64,000 nt of DNA from Sipunculus nudus (GCA_026874595.1 CM049311.1:68142453-68206452); one strand, 5' to 3'. Counted from the stretch's first letter, positions 24,016 through 36,225 are shown. The notes: generated by a model from the sequence alone, not told the origin. Numbers and translations are program-made.

Positions 24016-24695
24016 GGGAGGGTATAATTCGCTGATCAGCGCGCTGATCAGCGGTCTGCAGTATAAAACGCTGATCAGCGCGCTGATCAGCCACCTTTCA
24101 ATTAAAGCATTAATTTGAGGCAAATTATCTCCCATATAGCAACCTCCGCCTATGTGTGTTTAAATATGATTAAAAGCCACTTTCCTATCAGTATTACGTG
24201 TTTACAGACATATGCATATATTTTTATTGTGTTCATAATTAAACATGAAACGCAAGTTACATGCCACTGACTATTTCGCTGATCAGCGGCGCTGATTAGG
24301 AACCTTTCAAGTCAAGCATTTATTTTAGACAAATTAGCCCCCACATTGCAACCTCCGACTATTGTGTGATTAAACATGATTTAAAGATATATATTCTATA
24401 AATGTTTCATATTCACAAACAACGAAAACACTTTATGGGTTACTTATTATACATGAAACCTTTCTACCACCTATTTCGCTGATCAGCAAACTGCGCAATC
24501 GCTTGACGCTGATAAAGTGCTCATCGGCAATGACTCTCAGTTGTTTACTTAATTATTCCTGTGAAAACCGAATGACTGCCAAAACATCGTACCACATACA
24601 ATTTACAAAAATCCGTTCCCCACAGGAGATATTAGCTGACAGTAGGGGGCGCAGCAGTAATTTGTTGGTAGATTTTCACCGGACAAGTGATAGAA
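24016..24695 (+). repeat. Left terminal inverted repeat
   Basis: Pairs with 26385-27102. Best-conserved blocks: the outer 135 bp, the CTATTTCGCTGATCAGC blocks at 24270 and 24470, and an inner block AGATATTAGCTRACAG plus GGGGGCGC near 24627-24651. The left arm has an extra CGCTGATCAGCG pair at about 24069-24088 that the right arm lacks. Confidence 0.9.
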
Positions 24696-26384
24696 ATAGC
24701 TAAGATTAAAACTAAGTTTGAATGAATTTTAAAATTTTAATTTATTTACAATATCTTGCACATATTTTTAAGTGAAAATGCCACGAATAAACTAACAGCA
24801 AAATATTTGGACTGTGATTTTTTTGCAATCGTTAATATATAATATTGATTTTTTAAAAATTAATTTAAAAGTAGGCCTATAGGAACGGGTAAGACAACGT
24901 GTATTTTGATCAGACAAAAGTGAGAGGCCAATCATTAATTATTTAGAAGAAGGCATATTTCGTTGTTTTCCTAAAGAAACCGTAAAAGGATTTATAATTT
25001 AATGTAAGGGTCTTTCTACGTAAAACTTCCCATTTCAGCAGGTATACAGTATATATAACATCTTTATATTTATTTTTTTGGAGTCTATTATGGCAATAAA
25101 AATGTAAACTACTAGTATATAAAATTTCTTTCAGCAGAGCAGGTACTTTCATGTTAAATTATAGTTTCGGCTAATATAATGCCCTAAGTGTATCATCAAT
25201 TTTAACACTGTTACAGACTTGCGCGGTCCCGCAAAATTTATTTAGAACAAAATATGGAAGGTTCACTTGTACGATGTATTGTATTATAAAAATATATTTT
25301 AACCTTGTAAACTGCGTATTTTTAATTTTAATGTGTTCCGATTATGTCCTGAAACAAAAAAACTGCAACCCACAGAAGGTATAATGCAATAAACAGAAGG
25401 GAAATTTATAGCAATCTCCCTCGGTCAATAAAAATGTTGGCGATAAAATCATTTTCTAATACATTTCTAAGTCATTTTATTTATTTCTTGAAATTATGCC
25501 TATTTCAACATATAACTGTGCTGAAGAAGGAGAACTGTGTTGAATTAAAATAAATGAAATCATTGGCAAACTTATTACTTGAAGCATGCAGACTTTTTAT
25601 AATAAAAATTTTAAGAGTTTAATATTTTATAATACCTAACACATTGATCCCTATAAAAACGATAAAGTTCTGAATAACAATGCCATTGTAGAATTTAGAT
25701 GTTACATCCATCCTATTTCAACACCGTTCTTCGATATTCACTACCGTTAAAAGTTAGAAAAAAAAGGTGATGATTTATTATAGTTTTGTAATTAAAGTAA
25801 TTACTCCTTCAACCTTTCTAGTATTCATAATATTTATGTTGATAGTGTATGCTTATGCTGTTTTCCAAAACTATGAAAAGTATTAACTATTCCAATCATT
25901 TTTGAGAAATATATAAGTAACGATGTTAAAGCAATAGATATGCGGACATTTTTACACAATTATGGAAATGTCCTGTTGTAAAATAAAAAAAAATAAATAA
26001 ATAAACACCGATACTGATGTTTTTGTGGAGTTATTCTTTGACGTTACTTCAACATATATATATATGTGGGAATAAAACAGGAGTAATCTATCAACATCTT
26101 GTTAAAATCGATCAAATCATCTTACAAAAGTGTTGAAAAGACTCTGGCGACCCACTTTTTAAATGCAAAAAAAGGGGAAACATAAGAGGGATGTAAAGAA
26201 ACTTGTGAAAGTTTTTAAGGAACGATTATATTATACATGAAGAGTGAAAGAATCCTTTGGCTATACGTACAGTTCTTAAAAAAATTAAGAGTATAAATGG
26301 TCTTTTATTATGGCTATATACATTTAACATTTTTATTTTTGATAAATTAAAATTTTTTATACATTCACACTAAGTGCATATCTC

Positions 26385-27102
26385 AGCTATTTATCTCACC
26401 TGGCCGGTGAACACCCAGCTGACAACAAATTACTGCAGCGCCCCCTGCTGTTAGCTAATATCTCCGAGTGGTCGGTGGGGCACTGATATTATAAAGTTGT
26501 ATGAAGTAGCCTGGTATGGGCGATGTATTGGCAATCACTCGCTTTCACAGGATATAGGTAAAACAACTGAGAGCCTTCAATATTACCATTATAGAGAATC
26601 ACCCGTGACAGGTATCTTAGTCAAGAAGTACGTAATTCATTGCCGATGAGCGATTGCGCAGTTTGCTGATCAGCGAAATAGTAGGTGGTAGAAAGGTTTC
26701 ACGCATAATAAGTAACACATTAAACGTGTTTTCGTTTGTTTGTAAATATGAAACACTTATAGAATATGTATCTTTAAATCATATTGAATCACACAATAGT
26801 CGGAGGTTGTTATATGGGGGCTAATTTGTCTAAAATAATTGCTTGGATTGGAAGGTTCCTGATCAGCGCCGCTGATCAGCGAAATAGTCAGCTGAACACA
26901 ATAAAAACAAATGCATATTTTTGTAAATACGTATTACGGATAGGAAAGGTGTTTTTTTATCATATTTAAACACACGATAGGCGGAGGTTGCTATATGGGA
27001 GATAATTTGCCTCAAATTAATGCTTTAATTGAAAGGTGGCTGATCAGCGTTTTATACTGCAGACCGCTGATCAGCGCGCTGATCAGCGAATTATACCCTC
27101 CC
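26385..27102 (-). repeat. Right terminal inverted repeat
   Basis: Reverse complement of the left arm, with an insertion of about 95 bp relative to it (about 26520-26625) between the GCGCCCCC block and the GCCGATGAGCG block. It ends ATACCCTCCC at 27102, followed by the second TSD copy. Confidence 0.9.
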
Positions 27103-27111
27103 TTGGGAATA
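27103..27111. repeat. 9-bp target-site duplication, right
   Basis: TTGGGAATA, identical to 24007-24015. Confidence 0.92.
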
Positions 27112-27942
27112 AATGGATCGACTCTGGAACTAGACTCCGTTCCATGAACCATTGTCCATTTGGTTTTTATTTTTTTTTTTTAGAAAAAAAGGTAAATCAA
27201 GATTTCATAACAAATCTTACAAAATGGGGTAGAGGAAACATCCGCCTAATTTTCAATCATATATATATATAAAACTGTACCTTGCATGTTATTTTTCACA
27301 ATCGATTTTTATCTGAAATATGAGAATTAGTCTATAATAAAATGCCTCTTATTTACAGCATACTATGTCATATATCTAGTTAGTGATATAAAAATAAAAA
27401 TAAAATGCTTTCTAACCAAACTTTTAATACCATATTATATGGTTTGTTAGTGAATAAATTACGAAACAATGCATGGTAATCATGGGGTCAAGTTAAGGAA
27501 TTTGAATTAAAGTTTTAAATAGATTTTTAATGGATTTTTTTCACGGATGTTTACTACATATTTAAGATGTATGCATGTATTTTGTACATAAATTCCTATA
27601 CTAAAAACTGTTAAAATATAGACACAAATTCTGTTTCTTAAATCAAAATTTAAATTTACACTTTAACCTAGATGTTTTAATATATTGATTTTTAATATTA
27701 GAACACTAACAGGTTGCTTGTAATTGCTAATACTGGATTCTTTTAATAATACACTTTTAAGATTGAATAGTTTCAAATTATCATAATATCTTTATTGTTC
27801 TACAATGAATATATTAAAATTATTCATATACCTGTATCAGAGGGGATTTCGATCGTAATTTTACTCCCCCACTATTTTCTTTAATATTATAAATAATAAA
27901 CATATAAGTTAGTGAACTAAAAACATCCATGACACTGTATAA
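27112..27942. other. Upstream sequence of FAM162, no gene seen
   Basis: AT-rich, with a poly(T) run at 27168 and a (TA)n at 27259. No exon or transposon end is apparent. Confidence 0.4.
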
Positions 27943-28225
27943 TCCAGGAATTCCTCTCATTCTTTATTCCAGGAATTCCTGGTGAATGAATATGTAAATA
28001 ACCAATGGCACGTCTGCTTCCTAACCAATCGCGGCTCTAGAAACCAATGAAACGAACTGTTACTAGTGCAATTGGCTTCGCCGAAGGTCAAGGTCGAGTA
28101 GGAGGGAAACCACCACGGACGTGAACGGCTGCACTGGAGTCACAACCATCACGTTGCAAATACAGGTGTGAGGTGACATTTCGAAGACTGAGGTCCGACT
28201 CCAGATAAACTCTTAAGTCGTAAAA
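27943..28225 (+). promoter_or_regulatory. Putative FAM162 promoter and 5' UTR
   Basis: Three CCAAT boxes (28002, 28024, 28044) and one inverted ATTGG (28071) lie within 75 bp. Upstream is a 14-bp palindrome CCAGGAATTCCTGG (27969-27982) containing a STAT-like TTCCAGGAA, with a second CCAGGAATTCC at 27945. AAGGTCAAGGTCG at 28085 is one base from the ERR half-site TCAAGGTCA. Two ACGTG cores, the minimal hypoxia-response motif, occur at 28009-28013 (reverse) and 28119-28123. There is no clear TATA box. The transcription start is probably between the last CCAAT and about 28140. Factor binding is inferred from motif match only. Confidence 0.6.
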
Positions 28226-28412
28226 ATGGCAGCCTTTCTGAATAAACTGAGCATCAGACAGCTGGGTAGCGTTGGATACAGATTGGGATCTATATTTAAA
28301 TGCTCACAAATCCAAGGAAGGACGATTTCGACCAAACTTCAGAAGTCGGCACTGTTTGAAAGCAAATTGGTCACAAGAAACTACTCCAAGAGGTTTCAAC
28401 ATACTGACCTTC
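28226..28412 (+). CDS. FAM162: FAM162-like protein, coding exon 1
   Basis: Encodes residues 1-62 plus the first base of codon 63. The start ATG (28226) has the context AAAA-ATG-G and is followed by MAAFLNKLSIRQLG, an Arg/Lys/Ser-rich, acid-poor stretch over residues 1-55 that looks like a mitochondrial presequence. The exon ends ...CTGACCTTC before GTAAGC at 28413, giving a phase 1 donor. Joined to 43355 the junction reads Asp-Leu-His-Asn-Ile-Arg-Pro-Thr-Asp, which fits the conserved Leu-His...Pro-Thr-Asp start of the FAM162 core. Reading on past the donor gives a 72-codon frame that is not the real product. Human FAM162A is a hypoxia-inducible mitochondrial protein linked to apoptosis; function here is inferred from family membership. 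Confidence 0.85.
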
Positions 28413-29276
28413 GTAAGCCAATTTGTACCAAGTACTATAAATAATGTATTTTAGTAACTGAACAAAACAAGTTAATTTTTTTAAAATAAATTATATATTT
28501 TATATACATTATTTATATTATTAATATTGTAATAATTAATATTTATTTTGGTACAAAAACAGTAAAGCTCCTTCCTGCACCTAAGAAACGGTACAGCAAG
28601 GTCTTGGCACTCATGCATACATGTTTACATTTCTGATATATTATATTTATAATTTAATCTACTGTTATTAGTTAATGGTTGATGAAGTGGGAATAAAGTA
28701 GGGAGCAATTTTACAATAGGTGCAACATTTAGGTTCAATAAACTGTTTGAAGTGTCTTGAGCTCCAGACCTGTGAATATTGCTGTGCAGCTGTTTTTCCC
28801 TATTAGTTCTGGTTTAAATGCGCATTGGTGTACTGTGCAGATAAAAAGAAATGGGCATCTTGTTTTGAATGGAACAGCCAAACTGAGCCGTGCTGCGCCA
28901 GTGGAAGCATTTCACCCCGCTAAAATGGCTGTGAATAAGCTGACAGGCTTCAAAAGGCAGCCTCCATTACTGCGTAAGGCAATGCAAGAACAGCATACAG
29001 CATCGAGAAGGACAAAACACACATGCTATGGATGCTGTTGTGGTTGGTGACCACATTTTTCCATGCATGACATGTGTTAATAAACAGTCTGAAATTACTC
29101 TTTCATCAGTGTGCATGGAGAATAGGTTTACTATGTAACTACATTAACTGTAAATATTTAACTATATTTATCTCAATTGTAGCTGGTCTGGCACAGACTT
29201 TTTTTACTATATAACTGACATGAAATAAAACTGCCCGATGAATAGCTCGCTTGTTGGGGGTAGAGCACTGATTTTT
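28413..29276. other. Start of FAM162 intron 1
   Basis: No further exon seen before the first inserted element. A 97-codon frame (28757-29050) is compositionally unremarkable and ends in a Cys-rich tail, but has no recognised family. At 29241-29270 a tRNA A-box-like AATAGCTCGCTTG then GGGGTAGAGCACTGA lies directly against the 5' end of a family A element. Confidence 0.4.
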
Positions 29277-30852
29277 AGCTCAGTTGACTATAAGTCGTCT
29301 GAGCCATAGTCGTCCATTGTCTGTCCGTCCGTCCGTAGATGTGGCATGTTTTGAAACCATTAGACCTAGGAATCCAAAATTCAGCATAATGTTAGATGTC
29401 CCCAAGATCTCCCACCAACCCGAAAACTGGGTCTTTGCGACTTTGTTCCTTTGAGAAATTAATTATTTTTTATCAAAAACCTGCTTTCAAACTTCAGGAC
29501 TGCCTAATATCAAAACCACACATCTGTTTTTCCACATATTTACCATAAATATTCCTCTTTATAGTTCCTATACATGTACATGCCAGAAATTAGGTCTGTA
29601 TTATATAATTTAAAAAAAGTTATGGGCTCAAACATAATGCATTTTGTAAAAAATTGGGAAAGATATTTGATCACTGAACACAAAACATTTTAAAGCTATG
29701 GACTTTTTTCCAGAAATATAACTAATTAATCAAAATTAAATTGCCTACCCCAAATAAGATCAAAATCTTTAAAATTTTTTAAAATATTAGCAAAAATAAA
29801 ATATTGGTACCTTAGATTTTGCCCAATTTTGGTCATGGCACGTTTTTCCTGTAAGTACTGTGAATTTAATTTTCACAGCATGTACACATAAGGATTTAAT
29901 CTGTTAAAATCTGAAATTTGAAAATAAAAGCTGCAAAATTAGGCTAGTTACTGAACTTTTTTGGAGGCTCTTGTTGTATTCACTTACATTGTCAAGCAGT
30001 CCACTTTGGTCACTGTAGGTTATTCAGTGTAGCTCTCTGTGCTCCCCGGGCTGTTGTTGTGTAATCCCATCACTAGGGCAAGCTTGATCAGGCTATCTGC
30101 AGTTAATACCACAGGGAGCCATTTTGTCCCCTCCCCCCCCCCCCCCCCATACCCCATTCTGTTGACAGACCTGTACTATGAACTAGATGAATCTTATGAT
30201 GAACATTTTTTTTCAGCAACGAGCAGTAACAACAGAGACCCCTCCCCCCACCCACCCTCCAATACACAGGACTAATAAACAAGATGAATCTTATAATTTT
30301 AATGTTAAATAAATTCTTTTTGTTGAGACTTGGGCAATTTTTATATTTTTAAAGAAAAAAATGTTCAGGAATTTAAATCAGATGTGATAAAATATTAGGA
30401 TCTAATTTAAGTGCTAACTGACAAGATTTAAGAAGATATAAATACTTTGTAGCATTTCATTCATATCTCTTAAAGTTTGCGGGGCCTGGATGTGAATTAC
30501 ACTTTTAACTTAATATTAAAATAAGGAATATTGGTCAAACTTTTTGGGATAAATTTTTGATCATATGGCCATATATTTAACTTTTGAAAACTTAATTACC
30601 TTCACACATTATTTGTTTATGAAATGTTACTTTTATATAACACTTACCGTTGGCCCATTTCTTCCCTTGGTGCATCACTAAATGGTTTAACTCATATCCA
30701 TTATTCTATAACTTACAGAGTTTCATATAGCCATTTTCTCATAGCTTTTCAAATGATAATATACATGAAAAACCAAAAGAAATAAAAATATTTTGCAGTT
30801 ACCAATATTTTCCAAAATTCAGCTGAGCTGTGTGACCCATGGGTCCCTTGTT
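29277..30852 (+). mobile_element. Family A element, 1.58-kb copy in FAM162 intron 1
   Basis: 5' end AGCTCAGTTGACTATAAG then TCGTCTGAGC (hairpin), preceded by TTTTT. 3' end CAGCTGAGCTGTGTGACC, then CATGGGTCC and CTTGTT. The body at 29340-29900 (ACCTAGGAATCCAAAATTCAG onward) matches 55617-56150 and, reversed, 2600-3005. It includes a poly(C) tract at 30128. No protein encoded. It probably inserted into a tRNA-like SINE head. Confidence 0.85.
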
Positions 30853-30865
30853 TATTATAAAACTT

Positions 30866-31140
30866 GCGTAAATCAGACTGCCGGACCAATAGCTCGATTG
30901 TTGTGGGTCAGGAACAGTAGTTTTTCTAAATATGTGACGTAAAATCAGACTGCAATAGCTCAATTGTTGCTGGTGTGGCACTCACTGCCAGGCCGTGCGT
31001 ATATCATTTGAAGTTCAGGCACTGACCAAGATTCAAACAGACCATTATCTGTACATAGTCTTCGCCCTGCCCTTCTGCATCACGGGGCAACTGCGCATGT
31101 GCACAGGATGTGCCGGACCAATAGTAAGCTGCAAAATGGG
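30866..31140 (+). repeat. Short repeats resembling tRNA/SINE heads
   Basis: AATCAGACTG followed by CAATAGCTCGATTGTTG at 30871-30910 recurs at 30942-30980 with few changes (71 bp apart). A related CCGGACCAATAG occurs at about 31113. The phrase resembles the A-box half of tRNA-derived SINEs and of 29228-29270, but no B box follows. Confidence 0.45.
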
Positions 31141-31504
31141 TCCAGGTCCAGACCAATAGCAACTGCCTAGACTGTTTAATAAGGCGAGGCTAGAGAAAAT
31201 AAGGCAAGTACTTACTAGCAGTATATGTATCACATTAGATAGTAGAGAACCTATTAATATTATTAATCACTAGTTTTAGGCACCAGGAGTTCCTATTCGA
31301 TCTTAATGCTAGTGTCGCACCTATTGTAAAATCGTACCTTAAGTGTGAGTGTAATGTGACCTATTATTTAAAAAGAGTACAAACCCCATTGGCCTATTTT
31401 TACTTTATAGTTATTTTATTTTAGCAGTGTTCCTGATTGCACCCAGACTAAAATGGGTCAACCATTGCTCTAATTAAATAGGCTATTGGCCAGGGTTGGT
31501 TTTC

Positions 31505-31561
31505 TTCTTCCGAGACATCGGAAGAAAGTGGAGGAATTGGGGTTTCCTCAACTTTCTTCCG
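31505..31561. other. Two overlapping strong hairpins
   Basis: TTCTTCCGA-GACA-TCGGAAGAA (31505-31526) has a perfect 9-bp stem. Overlapping it, CGGAAGAAAGTGGAGGAA pairs with TTCCTCAACTTTCTTCCG across a short TTGGGGT loop (31519-31561), an 18-position stem with one mismatch. The two folds share the CGGAAGAA arm and exclude each other. Located in FAM162 intron 1; the stem is short for a microRNA precursor. Confidence 0.7.
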
Positions 31562-31721
31562 GAATTTATGGATGAAAGTGGCTTTTAGTGGACCAAAAAA
31601 ATTCAAAACAGAAATTTGAACTATTTTTATTTCTTTTGAATAAAATAAAACAATATGACTTTAAATCAGTGTACACAAACAAAGCTATGATTTATCTAAA
31701 TATTATTTTGTCAGTTTTATC

Positions 31722-33992
31722 AGCTCAGCTGACTTTCAGTCATGCTTGGCTATAGCGATGGGTCTTTGTCCGGCGTCCTTCCATCTGTCCGTCCGGCCGG
31801 CCGGCCGTTGGCAGGGCACAAATCTTACTATAGGGGCTAGGGCCATGAACCCTATGCAGTCTTAGAGGTTCTAAAAAGATATCCTTGCAAACCTTAAATT
31901 AGGTCACTGCGACCTATATTCTCGAAGTTATGGGGTGTGTTTGCACCCCCCAGAAATCATTCTTTTAGCCAAAATTTTCATCCCAAACCTTCCATCTTTC
32001 ACATACAGATCACCTACCAACAGGGGAAGAACCATAATTATTTTGAGGTCCAAAGGTCAAGGTCACAGAACCAACTTCTTTGAAAAGCCTCAGGATGCAT
32101 TTTAAGCCAAACCTTTCATCCCTATTCTTTGATCTTTCACATATAGCTCACCTACTATGTTGGAGAAGAATCCTATAGATGTTGAGGTCACAAGGTCAAA
32201 GGTCAGGGTCACAGGATCCACTTCTTTGAAAAGGTAGTGGACATATTTCAAGCTAGACCTTTCATTCCAAACCTTTCAGCACTGATATCGCTTCTCTGCC
32301 AACAGGGGAAAAGACCTGTTGATTTTGAGGTCAAAGGTCAAGTTCACAGCACCCTCTTCTTGCGTGGAGTCATTTTCAGAAAACTTTTCAATCTATACTT
32401 TCCATCTGTCATATATGGCTTACCTACCAATAGGAGAAGAAGCCTATTGATGTTGAGTTCAAAAGGTCAAAGGTCAAGGTCACAATATTGTTCTAAATGA
32501 AGTGAAACTGTTCAACCCAAACCTTCAGTCTTTCACAAATGCCACATCTATGCATCACTGAATTTGATTCAAACTTCATATTTATGGGTCTTTTTGCATG
32601 AAGAAATAACTAATTGATTTTGAGGTCAGCTGGTCAGGAGGTTAAAGGTTGCAGGTCTAAGTTATTCACTCATTGGTTGCCAAGTAATTACACCCGGCCA
32701 GATGTAAGTGGTTAGTAGTTACCCATCATTTAGAAAGAATCCAGTTGATATGTTGGCAAAAGGCCAAGGTCATAGGTCAGGGATGTTCACAATAACTTAT
32801 TTTGTAGACCATCTCTATTTTTCTTGTGTTCTTGTATATATAACCATATGGCACTCACAACTGGTACATCTCACTATGTGCCCATAATTGTCAGTGACAC
32901 TTGTGATATATGACTCCCTTTTGTATAACAAAAACACTGTTGCCGGAATGCTTTAATGCATTAAGACTATGAGAGTTAAGTGTTAAGTTTAGCTACTGAT
33001 TTATAAAATGATGGGAACATTTTGCAGTTTATATCATGGAATCATAGCAATAAACTTAGTTTTCTAGATATCTGAATATTATTATACAAATCATCAGATA
33101 TACCAGCAAGTGTTTGTTCTGATAATATGTGGGTCTGTACCTGGATTTAGGATGGCTTTATTTGATTACAAGACTCTTAGTGATGCTTTCTGCATTTCTT
33201 TTCTTTTAGGCTTTGCAGTTTACCTACCCTGCTGACCCCATTGAATAGCAAGCTGATAATTAAAACAAATTGGACTTGCACTTTTTACATTTGCATGTTA
33301 ATAAATCTGATATGAGAGCTCTCCAACCTGATCATGCCTTTTGAATTGTTTTGGACATTCATAACTGTTACGTTCTTTGAAGCAATTGCTACAAGTTTAG
33401 TGTCTTATTGGAGGATGTGTGACTTGTCAGAAAACCATTATGTCTGCCAGGTAGCCATTTTAGAAATCCTTTTGCCAGGAGAGTTTCTGTGTTTTTTTTT
33501 ATGATGTTTGGTCCCTTTTAGAGGATGTTTGTTGTTCAATTTCTGACCTGTCAGAAATCCAATATGGCCACCAGGACGCCATCTTTAAATTCCTTTAGAA
33601 CATATTATCTCAAGAACTATTAAAGTGAATGCAGTGGGATGTATATTAATGTAATCTTGCATTGGGTCAAAGATTTTTTAGTAAATATGACCATCATTTA
33701 TGAAAGCTCAGTACAGTTGGCTTGTATTGAAGAAAAATTAATATGGAAGCACCCGTTTCACAATAATTCTTGCATGGATTTCCTTGATCTTTTGCTATAT
33801 TTTGGTCTTATATGTGGCCTGTATATTCACTTTGTTTTAACCGGACATATATGATAAGAATTTATGGCAATGTAGAAAGTTTAAACTGGCATATAGGTTC
33901 TGCAACAATTTTACTAGAAGTTGTGAATTGCAGCCCATGATGTCGCAGGTCATGCTTTGCAGCTGAGCGTCATGACCCATGGGTCACTTGTT
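31722..33992 (+). mobile_element. Family A element, full-length 2.27-kb copy
   Basis: 5' AGCTCAGCTGACTTTCAG then TCATGCTTGGCTATAGCG, followed by a GTCCGTCCGGCCGG-rich stretch. 3' end GCAGCTGAGCG (33959-33969), the 14-bp palindrome TGACCCATGGGTCA (33973-33986), then CTTGTT. The array at 32030-32480 has GGTCAAAGGTCAAGGTCAC-type units of ~140 bp. It is the same subfamily as 15585-17860 in opposite orientation. It lies in FAM162 intron 1 in the gene's orientation. No protein encoded; small frames are repeat shadows. Confidence 0.88.
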
Positions 33993-36225
33993 CTAATAGT
34001 ATTGCCGAAATTGCAGCTGATGGATGTGTATAACTATGTAGTGTTGCATAGTGTGTATTGACATGTTAATGGACAAAATATTCTTGTTTAAATGTCTACC
34101 TGTATTCACATGAGGTTTAGAGGAAGTTTTCTGTATTTGTAACTAGTTATAACCTAATTTGTGTCCCTCAGCTTTATTACTTTTGTATGATAGAGAATTA
34201 CAGATTTATATACTACAATGTTCTCATCTTGTGTCTTAATAGGCAAGTGCATAGCTGCCAAGGTTTATGCAGTGCTGCATACTAACACAGTGACTAATGT
34301 ACAATCTAAATAGTATGTAGACTGCCCTTCCTACACATATAACAAAATAGCTTGCTTGTATATGACAGTGACTTAACAATATCTTGTGTGATATTACACT
34401 ATGATTGATCAGTGATCACCAGTTTAACTTACAATTATCACTCATTTAAATTTAGGCATCTCTCCCTGTAAGTTCTGTTGTTAAACACAGTATAGCACAA
34501 TCAGTACCAATCAGTAATCTACATCTAAGTAACCACGAAGCATGCAATTGCAAAACACCAATTTTGTAGCCCAGCAAACACCTAGTCTATTCCTGAGCTT
34601 GTTGAAATTATGCCAAAACTAGAAAATACCTAGAAAATATGAGAAACCCTTTTTCTGTACATGTGTATCTGCTTGGTAATAAATGAAATGTCAGTGACTA
34701 TGAGTTATACCATTGCATGTAGACTGGCCCAGTAAATGAAATGGCTACTAATTGTTGCCTTTGACAGAGAAATCAAAAGTTCTCTCACTGTATTGCACTA
34801 AGTGTCTGAATTGCTACCTCCTGGCAATTATATAACTAATTACCACTCTCTGACCCTCTTATTTTATTGACTGGTAAACTTGGTCAATACCGGATAGTCA
34901 GCGCCATACATTACGGCCTTGCTGAACTAAGGTCTTTCCGAGTGACGTAAGGAGTAATTATAGTGGTCTTTCCCAGAATCTTTTTCAAAACCAACATGGT
35001 TAATCCAGTAACCGCCTGATGTTGGCTTCCAGCTTGCTATTTACATTCATTAATCAGGGTTTAGGTCAAATATTGTATGCCAAATACAAATATAAATACG
35101 ATAGCTGGTCTCCTCCAAATATAAATTTATACGAGTGACTGAAGATAATTACAACTACAAATACAGAATATCAAATACAAATACAATTAAAAATATGCAA
35201 ATGTAGGTTATACAGAATTTTTATTAATTTCCAGCACCATAAATATTCATAATGTCTAAGGGAGAAGTGAAACGCTTGACATGATGCTGTCTTTTGGTTT
35301 GTTCAGAAGTTAGGTAGTAGTTAAATTTTTTAAATTATGGCAATTAATGATAAATTTAAAAATGTATCTCTAGCTAAGCCAATCAGAGTGAGATATTCAG
35401 GTCCACACCTGATGAACGCAGTCGACTGTATTTCATGTATGGGCTGGCCGAAATTATCACGATGATCAGAGTGTTGGCAAAACTTTCAAGTGTAACTTGA
35501 ACACTAACAAATACACCGTACAAAATTGATGCAACAGTGTCTACAATGCACTTAAATTTGGGCTATGGACCGTAATATTCGAACAGCAGAGATATATCAT
35601 AGGACACAAAGGTCAACGTATGGACTGTCTGAAAACATAATTTCAGTGTGAATGTTACCAAGCGGGTTGACAGTCTATTGCCAATGGGATCGCTTTAACA
35701 TTCTCATAGCAGTGATGCCATTCATAGAAGGCATCAGCCTGATATGCTAATGTGGGGGAAATATAAGGTCCTCAAAGAGCCTTGTGACGCCTTAATATGC
35801 AAATATTAGGGATTCACCAAACAGAATTTACAGGGCTTTAGTGATAAAAGCTGGTACTGAGTTTAGTTGATCGGTACATTGAATCGCGTTTTATTTTCAG
35901 CATTTTAGTAGTAAATGCAAATACACTAAGGCCCAGGCAGAGCTACATTGCATGTGGTAATTAATAACAGCCAGACATATTTTACTTGTTTTCCTGAGCT
36001 ATTATTCCTTAAGATCAGATAAACTGCCTAAATTTGGATAAAGGTTTATTTTGATTTCAAATGAGAGGCCATTATCACCCCCTGCAATTAATGTATATGC
36101 AAATACTGTAGGTACCTCTATGTTATGAGGGGGTTTCAAATCCCCAAAAGGGAAATTATCACAAAAGGTAAACCTTCATGAATATCCTTTTCATCAGAGG
36201 CAAGTCAAAATCTTGTATTTTAATT
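33993..36225. other. FAM162 intron 1, no element recognised
   Basis: 2.2 kb with no obvious repeats or exons. 34860-35900 is less AT-rich than its surroundings and has CpG-bearing patches (for example GTCAGCGCC, GATCGCTTT) and TATGCAAAT octamer-like sites (36094 and nearby), so it could be older unique sequence or a regulatory region. I see nothing decisive. Confidence 0.35.

Larger units (their letters stand above)
24016..27102. mobile_element. Non-autonomous TIR transposon, ~700-bp TIRs, 9-bp TSD
   Basis: It starts GGGAGGGTATAATTCGC and ends with the exact reverse complement. The inverted arms run from 24016 to about 24695 and from about 26385 to 27102, and differ by small indels. An exact 9-bp duplication flanks it. 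About twelve copies of the palindrome GCTGATCAGC sit in the arms, often in CGCTGATCAGCG pairs near the ends, as expected for subterminal binding sites. The 1.7-kb core is very AT-rich with no frame above 69 codons, so transposition would need an outside enzyme. TSD length and long TIRs fit Mutator-like (MULE) elements; Merlin (8-9 bp) is an alternative. It lies about 1.1 kb upstream of the FAM162 start codon. Confidence 0.93.

Noticed and set aside
28413-28444. Reading exon 1 of FAM162 through to the stop at 28444 as a complete 72-aa protein
   Set aside because: The phase 1 donor at 28413 joins exons 2 and 3 in frame into a full FAM162 protein; the read-through tail has no family match.
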